Positions 1 to 6,800 of a stretch of DNA of 23,225 bases are shown here, one piece after another. The translations under genes and the position numbers were made by a program. The notes below the pieces were generated by a model. It did not search any database and was not told where the DNA came from. It was given only the letters and a program-made list of their open reading frames with translations. The stretch lies in IMG/VR virus record IMGVR_UViG_3300035698_006323, positions 1 through 23,225 of that record, one strand, 5' to 3'. This DNA comes from a virus. Position 1 is the stretch's first letter; the number at the start of each line of letters is the position of its first letter.

Positions 1-1273
1 AAAGAGTTGTAATTGAATCTGTTATTCCTTTAAGACGAGCAAGTTCCGTAAGCGAAGGATATGTCGCTACCGCTAAGGTCTGGACATAACCAGAAGCGTC
101 AAGAGCTAATATCTCTGAAACCGTTAAATCTGCGAAGTCAATGTTACCTGTAAGCGTTGCCCCTGTTACTGAAATGTCCGTCGCCACTGGGCTTATTAGT
201 GTCCAATCGGTTACTGTGACAACATCATCTATCGTCGGTGAAGCCCATGTACCGCCTAACTCTCCACCTGGAACCTCTGTTGCATTATAAACTGCGTTAC
301 CACCTTCTGTAAGCGTAGCACCTTCGATCGTACCTAAAGCAGTAACACCCCCGTCTGTGGTGACAGCGCCATTCGGGCCGACTTGAAATACCGTGTTTGG
401 TGTACCGCCCATATCTTCACGGCATCGGATATAATGACCGTATATGCCGTCATCTTCGTTGTAAGTAACGTCCAGCATATAAATTGCCTGCCCTAAACTA
501 GCAGTGTTCGCTAACGTCATGAAGGTATCGCTATCTTGAAGTGTGGTATATGTAGCAGTTTCCCCGTCAGCAAAAGATATTGAACCCGCTGCGTCTGGGT
601 CGCCTATATCGTCATAAGCTACTGAAGCTGTTATGTCGTCTGGAATATGTGCGTCCGTGAGGGCGGTGAAGGCTACTGCTCCCCCGCCATTATCCATTAG
701 AAATGTATTTGCCGCACCCCTGGCTGTAGGCAAAATATAATCCGCTGCCCCCGGCCCGATAGTCATTTTCCCGTCAGCTCCTAGTTTCCATACGAGGTCG
801 CCGTTGTTATCTCTCGCTTCTAAAAATGTTCCGTTAATAGATCCATCGTCTGTATGCTGTAATGTAAGCAGTACGACTTCATTATCAAGGTCGGTGTCGG
901 TATTTTCGATCATAAGAACAGACGTATTTTCTCCGTCTATCGTGGACGAAAACACGGTTTTGTATGTGTCTAACGCTATTGCTGTATCACCATCAGGATC
1001 GCCTATATCGTCCCAGGCCGTCACTCCGGCTTCGAGAACGAGAGCTTCTATCTTATCATATATAGCATTTTGAGAAGGGGCTGTGTATATAGACCCATCC
1101 CAACTTGCGCCGTAAACATCATCAGAAGGTTGGTAGAGAGATGAATCCGCAACGACCCAATCCAGACGTCCTGTATGGGGGTTGAATCTCATCTTATAGT
1201 CCGTTGCGTACGCGGATGTTACGAAGAATAGAAACAGAATCGCTAAGTGAAATATTCGCTTTTTAAAGACCAT
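1..1273 (-). CDS. Tail-fibre-like protein with N-terminal signal peptide (partial, runs off left edge)
   Basis: The frame is open for 424 codons from the ATG at 1273 to the window edge, so the C-terminus is missing. GGAGG sits 4 nt before the ATG, and the gene overlaps the end of the 77-aa gene by 31 nt. Residues 1-23 are a textbook signal peptide: KKR, then a hydrophobic stretch, then AYA before TDYK. After that come patterns I recognise from phage tail fibres: YTAPSQNAIYDKIEAL (63-78), GELGGTWASPTIDD (337-350), and a VATYPSLTELARLKGIT stretch (402-418) near the edge. An internal repeat starts at WDDIGDPDG (87-95) and YDDIGDPDA (220-228); each copy runs about 90 residues and ends in a GxDGKMTIG or GPNGAVTTD motif. 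Fibre assignment is inferred from these motifs and from gene position. The signal peptide is unusual for a virion protein. The protein could instead be an exported or surface-displayed product. Confidence 0.8.
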   Translation of the reverse strand, partial: MVFKKRIFHLAILFLFFVTSAYATDYKMRFNPHTGRLDWVVADSSLYQPSDDVYGASWDGSIYTAPSQNAIYDKIEALVLEAGVTAWDDIGDPDGDTAIALDTYKTVFSSTIDGENTSVLMIENTDTDLDNEVVLLTLQHTDDGSINGTFLEARDNNGDLVWKLGADGKMTIGPGAADYILPTARGAANTFLMDNGGGAVAFTALTDAHIPDDITASVAYDDIGDPDAAGSISFADGETATYTTLQDSDTFMTLANTASLGQAIYMLDVTYNEDDGIYGHYIRCREDMGGTPNTVFQVGPNGAVTTDGGVTALGTIEGATLTEGGNAVYNATEVPGGELGGTWASPTIDDVVTVTDWTLISPVATDISVTGATLTGNIDFADLTVSEILALDASGYVQTLAVATYPSLTELARLKGITDSITTL

Positions 1274-1476
1274 ATCGCCTCCCCCACTGATTCAGTTTGA
1301 GTTAAGAAATTAGAAGCGTCGTAAGTAAATTTTATAATTACCCAAACAGCGGAATCTTCTGAAGAACCTTTTGCGGCGTACCCTAGATACTCCGGCTGTC
1401 CATCTGTACGAGTGCCGTAATCAAGTAACTGCACGCGATTTGGTATATCACGGAAATAAGCGTCAGCTAATCTCAT
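1243..1476 (-). CDS. Small conserved-looking tail-locus protein, 77 aa
   Basis: The 77-aa ORF has a strong RBS (GGAGGGGG, about 6 nt before the ATG at 1476). Its last 31 nt overlap the start of the downstream fibre-like gene, so the two are probably translationally coupled. The sequence includes VQLLDYGTRTDGQPEYLGYA, an acidic/serine turn, WVIIKFTYDAS and a final IWSLKSEYF. This RTDGQPxYxGxA ... FTYD ... W layout resembles small proteins that I recall lying next to fibre genes in environmental tailed phages. That is from memory, not a search. The protein is soluble, beta-rich in appearance, with no signal peptide or membrane segment. A minor tail or fibre-adaptor role is a guess from position. 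Confidence 0.7.
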   Translation of the reverse strand: MRLADAYFRDIPNRVQLLDYGTRTDGQPEYLGYAAKGSSEDSAVWVIIKFTYDASNFLTQTESVGEAIWSLKSEYFT

Positions 1477-1490
1477 CTATAACCCCCTCC

Positions 1491-1904
1491 TTATTCTTTT
1501 CCAAGAGAAGCCAGTAACTTGTTTTTGTACCCTTTCTTTTCTTTCTCAAGGGCGGCTATCCGCTGTTTAAGATCCTCGTTACGATTTTTATAATCATCTT
1601 CCTTTTCGTCCAATAGAGCTAGACGATCAGACTGTTTTCTCTCAAACACTTTTACCTTTGTCTCTAAATTAGAGACCCCATAAGCGAGATCATTCTCTCT
1701 TTTTTCCAGCTCTTCAGCTGTCTGAATAAGCCTTTCCTTCTCAAGAACGACTTTCTCACGTGCCTCTATAGCAACAAGAGACTCTTGAGCCTGGTTCTGT
1801 CGTTCGATAGCTCGCTTCTTATCTATCCCTGTTTGCTCAATAAGATCCTGTAACACTGCAAGGGCATCTGCAAGATGTTTCAATACCGATTTTACCTGTT
1901 CCAT
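1491..1904 (-). CDS. Coiled-coil protein, 137 aa, in tail-fibre locus
   Basis: The 137-residue protein is almost entirely alpha-helical coiled coil. It is rich in E, K, L, Q and R with heptad-like spacing from about residue 3 (VKSVLKHLADALAVLQDLI) to about 130, and has no Cys or Trp. A GGGAGGGG ribosome binding site lies 4 nt before the ATG at 1904. It sits between the signal-peptide protein (start 2299) and the 77-aa gene, with short gaps on both sides. There is no export signal. Possible roles are a rod-like tail component, a fibre chaperone, or an oligomerisation partner for the neighbouring fibre-like protein. The sequence does not choose between these. Confidence 0.75.
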   Translation of the reverse strand: MEQVKSVLKHLADALAVLQDLIEQTGIDKKRAIERQNQAQESLVAIEAREKVVLEKERLIQTAEELEKRENDLAYGVSNLETKVKVFERKQSDRLALLDEKEDDYKNRNEDLKQRIAALEKEKKGYKNKLLASLGKE

Positions 1905-1933
1905 TTTACCCCTCCCTCTTTTATTAACGCCTT

Positions 1934-2299
1934 TTATTGATACGTTATATTAACACCTAATGTCCCGCCCGATTTATCTATGTCGAGGTATATACCACCG
2001 TCAACCGTTAGAGCTCTTTCCGGGGTATATAAAAAAGTCCCGTGTGCCGCAGGCGCCGCAAAAGTAAAAAATATATCGTCCTGATCTACTGCCCCTACCG
2101 CTACCTCGTTACTAAGAGTAAGCCTATCTCCCGCCGTGACACCTGTATAATACACCGTAGCGTCATAGAGAATCGTAGACGCTGACGTAATCTGCTGGTC
2201 AGAGTCATAATACGCTCTCGGTACCCACCGAGGCGCGGCAAAACATACACCCACTAAAGTTAATAAAATGACTACCGCAAAAAGACCACTTCTTTTCAT
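1934..2299 (-). CDS. Exported small beta-rich protein with signal peptide, 121 aa
   Basis: The ATG at 2299 follows a GGGGGGAGT ribosome binding site. Residues 1-21 form a signal peptide: MKR, a hydrophobic core (LFAVVILLTLVGV), then CFA before APRW. A signal peptidase I cut after residue 21 is likely. The cysteine is not in a good lipobox because V precedes it. The mature ~100 residues contain YYTGVTAGDRLTL, FTFAAPAAHGTFLYTP and GGIYLDIDKSGGTLGVNITY, a repetitive beta-strand pattern like small phage fibre-associated beta domains I recall, although those usually lack a signal peptide. Function is unknown. Its neighbour at the left edge has the same export feature, so the two may act together at the cell envelope or on released particles. 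Confidence 0.75.
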   Translation of the reverse strand: MKRSGLFAVVILLTLVGVCFAAPRWVPRAYYDSDQQITSASTILYDATVYYTGVTAGDRLTLSNEVAVGAVDQDDIFFTFAAPAAHGTFLYTPERALTVDGGIYLDIDKSGGTLGVNITYQ

Positions 2300-2355
2300 A
2301 CTCCCCCCTTAATTATTTACCCACTAATAAAAATTTATGGCGGCGCAATTTACTA

Positions 2356-2553
2356 TTAATTGTTATACTTGATATCGCAATAATCGTTTCCCTTATTCTG
2401 CATTTTACACCAGATGGTCTTTCCGTGTTTCTTAAATCGTCCACTAACCGTGTTACTAACAACAGCCGGTGCCAACAGTCCAGCAACCGTCGCTAACCCG
2501 ATAATCGTAATCATAGCCAACTCACCTTTTTTATTTCTGATTGATTTTAGCAT
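2356..2553 (-). CDS. Small single-membrane-span protein, 65 aa
   Basis: The ATG at 2553 has AGGAG upstream with a 9-nt spacer. The layout is a basic N-terminus (KSIRNKKG, residues 3-10), one hydrophobic segment of about 22 residues (12-33, ITIIGLATVAGLLAPAVV), then a basic, hydrophilic tail with two cysteines (C49, C59). It lies directly downstream of the glycine-rich fibre end and upstream of the signal-peptide protein. The KKGELAMITIIG start slightly recalls prepilin-type leaders, but the glutamate expected at +5 is absent. A holin- or spanin-like lysis role is possible for a small one-span protein in a late operon; nothing specific supports it. Confidence 0.65.
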   Translation of the reverse strand: MLKSIRNKKGELAMITIIGLATVAGLLAPAVVSNTVSGRFKKHGKTIWCKMQNKGNDYCDIKYNN

Positions 2554-2596
2554 GATGTTTTTTCTCCTTTACTATGATTGTACCGCCATAGTTTAA

Positions 2597-3160
2597 TTAC
2601 CATTGAACAATTACGAGACCTGCTATACCCGCCCCACCTGTTTTATCTGTCCCGGTATCACCAGCACCTCCACCACCACAGCCAAAGCCAACGCCAGGAT
2701 TGCCGTTTTCACTTGTACTTCCACCAGCACCACCGGCACCCGTACCGATAGCAACACTGCCGCCGCCACCGCCACCACTATTAGCTGAGCCTGTACTAGA
2801 GCCACCTGCTCCTCCAGCAAAAGATAAATATATAGCATTTCCAGCAGCACCGCTACCATCTGTTGCATCTGCGCCATCTAAATCTGTTGAATTTGCCGAT
2901 GCCCCTGCTCCTCCGGTACCACCGTTAGCACCACTAAGTCCTTTTACACCGCCGGAAACAGGAATGGAATCAAAAGATGTTTCGCCACCTGATACACCAT
3001 CTGCTGCCGCGACCCCACCTGCACCACCAGCGCCGATCGTTACCGTAAGTTCCGTCAGCAGGCGTGACCTTATGAATAAATCTTGAAGACTCACCACCGC
3101 CGCCGCCGCCGCCACCGTCATCACCATCGGCGTTTGTTCCACCGCCTCCGGCCCCGCCAC
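2597..3160 (-). CDS. Glycine-rich C-terminal part of the tail fibre, out of frame with its N-terminal part
   Basis: This frame encodes the continuation of the fibre that starts at 3863. True fibre sequence begins about 3043 (VTIGAGGAGGVAAADG). A collagen-like or polyglycine-II-like glycine-rich region follows and ends in AGIAGLVIVQW, a typical ending for glycine-rich phage fibre tips. The nominal GTG start at 3160 has no ribosome binding site. The first ~37 codons up to the junction overlap coding sequence of the upstream frame and read as a shadow, so an independent protein is unlikely. Joining both frames gives about 421 residues. The break may be a real mutation, a sequencing error in a GC-rich repeat, or a recoding site. 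Confidence 0.6.
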   Translation of the reverse strand: MAGPEAVEQTPMVMTVAAAAAVVSLQDLFIRSRLLTELTVTIGAGGAGGVAAADGVSGGETSFDSIPVSGGVKGLSGANGGTGGAGASANSTDLDGADATDGSGAAGNAIYLSFAGGAGGSSTGSANSGGGGGGSVAIGTGAGGAGGSTSENGNPGVGFGCGGGGAGDTGTDKTGGAGIAGLVIVQW

Positions 3161-3863
3161 CTATCTCGGTGACTAGAACTTCTGTAACCCCAGCCGGGAC
3201 AGTGAATGTGCCGCTGCTGGTAAAAGTCTCCGTAAACGTAGTAGGTGCATTTGCTATATCGCCGTAGTCAATTAACCGGCTACTAACTCCGTCATGATCG
3301 TGTCCAGTATCAATATCGTTGGCCGTACCAATAGCATCTGAGATCGCATTGTCAACATCATCCACGACACTCTCCACATAGTCTGCGTCGTCTGAAGCCT
3401 CCGCCGCTGCCGCAACTGCGGTATCCGCCGAAGCTGACGCTGACGCTACTGCGAGCGGGTCTTGGTCTTCCGAATAGTCAATGGCATCATTAATCTGCTG
3501 GATCTGCATAGCCAGGCGATCAAGAGCATTTTCAATAACTGTCTCGTTAATTCCCGCGCGTGCAGGAAGATCAGCCGTCTGGGTATACGGTATGGCCCGC
3601 AACATCAAAATCTCGTCGTAATCTTCCGGTTCGGCTTCTGTCCAAACCTCGTCAACATATGAGCCTGTCTGAACCGTACCACCTTCCGTTTCCGTGTTAA
3701 TAGTAACCACGTAGTCGGTGTCCAAAACTAACAACGTCACAGCATCATCTGAATCAACACCATAAACCGATATCTCTGTATCGGCAAAAATTTTAAAAGT
3801 GAAATCATAATCATAGCCGGATACAGCTAATTGCGTACGTGCATTTGAGGCATCAACTGTCAT
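2970..3863 (-). CDS. Tail fibre protein, T7 gp17-like N-terminal domain; frameshifted C-terminus
   Basis: Residues 1 to about 120 match the layout of the T7 tail-fibre N-terminal adaptor domain (Phage_T7_tail), which joins the fibre to the tail tube: DYDFTFKIF, then VYGVDSDDAVTLLVLDTDYV, then LMLRAIPYTQTADLPARAGI and a helical NETVIENALDRLAMQIQQI. An Ala/Ser/Asp-rich stretch and a beta region (TFTSSGTFTVPAGVTEVLVTEI) lead into a Gly run. After TPADGTY (about residue 273) the frame yields Trp/Arg/Cys-rich sequence unlike any fibre and stops at 2970. The glycine-rich fibre sequence continues in another frame. The start overlaps the stop of the 1625-aa gene as TAATG, with AGAGGAG upstream. Confidence 0.8.
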   Translation of the reverse strand: MTVDASNARTQLAVSGYDYDFTFKIFADTEISVYGVDSDDAVTLLVLDTDYVVTINTETEGGTVQTGSYVDEVWTEAEPEDYDEILMLRAIPYTQTADLPARAGINETVIENALDRLAMQIQQINDAIDYSEDQDPLAVASASASADTAVAAAAEASDDADYVESVVDDVDNAISDAIGTANDIDTGHDHDGVSSRLIDYGDIANAPTTFTETFTSSGTFTVPAGVTEVLVTEIGGGAGGGGTNADGDDGGGGGGGGESSRFIHKVTPADGTYGNDRRWWCRWGRGSRWCIRWRNIF

Positions 3864-6800
3864 TAAAATACTCCTCTATGGTAGTTAATCATCTCTACAG
3901 ATTGCCCGTATAAGAGGCCGGGCGTGTCAACAGGGTCCCATTCTCCTTCTGAGTGGAGATAGAGCGCCTGTATACTATCTATTATCCCTGAAGGCATACC
4001 CGTTGTCAAGCCAACATCCTGTTTTCCTGCTTTGAAAACTTGCTTCATAACGTCCTCTAATTCGACATCCTCCTCGAAGGCTTTGCGTATCGCTTTCGCC
4101 GTGGTCTTCTTAGCTTTATTCATGGCCTGCACGACAGCAGGACCGGAATCAAAACCCTTATATCCTGTAATAGCCTGAGCCGCGAAAGAACCAATATCGC
4201 CGAGAATCCAGAGACCGGCAAACGGCCCTGTCATCATCTGCGCGCCCAGCATAGCTAGACGTTTTGCCTCGTCTTCCTCATCCTCCGGCGGTGGAACACC
4301 TATCTGAGAGATAGCCCACCTGGCAGCAGGGATATAAACGTGGAAAATGACCATCGTTCTAGCCCACTGCTGAACATTCTTTGCTGAGGGGTCCTTTATC
4401 ATCTTAGTCCAAGAACGGTGATACTGCCTGGCAAACTGCGATACCGCACTTATAAATTGAAACAGATACCTTTGCGGCCCCACCGTAGCAGCACTCTGCT
4501 GTTCCCGAAGAGCCGATTGCTGAGAATTTAGAACGAAATTATCGAGCGCCTCGTACGCCGTATCTATATTGTTTGTGCGATCATACGCCTCTTTAAATAC
4601 CGCCCAGCCACCTATAAGAATACCACCCCTATTACCACCCCGGACGAACATAAAAGCATATTTGTCAAACCAGTTAAATTTATCTCTAAATCGAGTCCGC
4701 TGTAGGCGGATTAGGTCCTGAATTTCCTTCATTTCGATCATGATATTCTTATATCTATTATGCTGAGACAGCGCTTTACTGAGCAACTTATTTGCCCCCG
4801 CTGGATCCCGCATAAAGGAGGCAATACCTTTAACGAAATTAACGTGCCCAATCGACTGGATGGCTGTAAAAGCAGAAGACAGCTGTAGAACAAACTGTTT
4901 AGGCTTGGCCAGAACCGAACGACTCAGATTCCGACGTAACAAATCCATCGCCGGAGGCCGGATATTGTTATCTGTCCTGCCTCTCGAGGCAAGACCTTTT
5001 AGGTGGAAATCCATCATCTTTACATACGAACCATCTCGCCATTCCCCGGTAGCCTTATCCTGAACCCCATCTGTCGCCTCGTTAATAGCATCCCGGACAG
5101 CACGGTTCCTCAGATACCCCTGCATACGAGCTGTGATGTCGTGTGTGGCTATCCAATGACTCATAATGTCCCGGAACCCCATGAATACATCCATCATCCC
5201 TATTTGAGCGAACGGAGCTGTCGAGGTCGTTCGGCGCTCTTTCGTGGAGCCAGGAAAAGGCGTCACGTGAGCCTCGATCATAGAATACTCTGTGAGAAGG
5301 TCCTGGACGGACTTTACGGAAGCGGTTTTCTTAATTCTTGGCATATAAGACTCGATATTTGTCATATCCACGCCTGTAGCACGCGCATACACGGGGTTGA
5401 TCAGCGGCCAGAAGGAGGTAAATATCTTCCTCATTTCCATAGCAAACTGCCTGTCCTGGGGTGTCAGATCAGCGAACATATTTTCTAAAACCTCAGCGGG
5501 GATTGCGTTTCCTTTAATACCCTTCGCCCGTTCGGCCACCTTATCGTCAATACTATCTTCTGTCGCGTTTTCCTGGCCTAATACCTCTGTTCTGTACCCT
5601 GATAATAACTCCTGTAATTTCTCATTCTGCTTTTCTGTAAGCTCTTTACCTGCCTCCATCTTCTGTAAAATTACCTCAACTACCGCTGTTTTTTCACCGC
5701 GTAAAAACTGAGCAATATGACCCCCACCTAATCTCGTCTTCCCACTTCCACCTTCTCCATCATCGACTAACGGGTTGGGTTCAGCAAAAGACATCATGTC
5801 TACAATTTCTCTGAGGTCTTCTAAATCCGAAGTCTGTTTAGCCCCGCTACCTTCTAACTCAGCTTGCGTTCTGATAGCGGCAAGCTCGTTCTCCCCGGTC
5901 AAAGTTTCGTAAGCCTCCGCATCCTGGACACCTTCCCCCTGATATGCAGAAGCATACCAGTAAAGTACGTCCCACCGGGACATCTTGAACTGTTTCGTCT
6001 CTCCGTTATTCAAAACAACGGTGGCTATATATGGCGACACGTTCGGGTCATCCGAGGGCTCAATAGACATGCGCTCAGTGAGGAATTTCACGTACTTCCG
6101 CGTGTTCTGCATAGGGATCTCATAGATATCCAACATGGCCTGCCGGACCTTCCGATCCATCGCTATCTGTATGGCCGCAGTGTTCCGTGAAATCTTCTTG
6201 AGTGGCTGAACAACCATCCGGTCGATAAAAGAACCCTCTTTTCCGCCACCTAGATTGCCCCAAAACTCGCCTAAATTAAATGCCGAAAACTCAAAGAAGC
6301 TACTAATCCCCCTACTCGCTTTCTTAAATATCTTGCCGATCCCTGACTTCGGCTCCCAGCTAACTTTCTTGATTTCAGACACCGTGCTAACCTCTTCAGC
6401 CTTTCTCTGCGCCTTACGAAGCTCCTTAACCACGTCTCGTCCAGTTTGAAATTGAGCTAGTTGCCGGGATATTGCATCGATAGCCGTCTCTAATTCGTCA
6501 GCATTTCGCTGTTCGAGGCCACTTATTTTTGACAAAATATCTGCTCTATACCGCAATTCGTCAGCCGCCTCGCTCTGCCCCTCTCCTAACTCTAACAATT
6601 TCACGATCTGATTATGGACATCCGCAAGCTCTTTTTCTGCGTCCGGCCTGGATAGAGACGCCACTCTTATCACCTCATCAGCTAAACGCTGGATATTGGC
6701 GTTAGCAAAAGCCCCCCTCTTGACACCGTTAACGACCTTGGACCTCATCCTCTCGGTAATCGAAGTTGCCCGCTGGCGTAACTGCTTCGCTCGGACTGTC

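Noticed and set aside
2700-3086. Long plus-strand Pro/Ala-rich frame opposite the fibre gene
   Set aside because: It is the antisense image of the glycine-rich fibre codons; no ribosome binding site and wrong strand for the block.
2597-3160. Diversity-generating retroelement variable region in the fibre
   Set aside because: BPP-1-like phages can carry one, but there is no reverse transcriptase, no template repeat and no C-type lectin-like fibre end here; the low-complexity is a glycine-rich fibre tip.
3346-3352. TTGACA on the minus strand within the fibre gene
   Set aside because: The best -10 at 16 nt spacing (TATTGG) matches only 3 of 6 positions.
5003-5488. 161-aa plus-strand frame opposite the giant ejection gene
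   Set aside because: His/Arg/Pro-rich shadow of a well-supported minus-strand gene, without a ribosome binding site.
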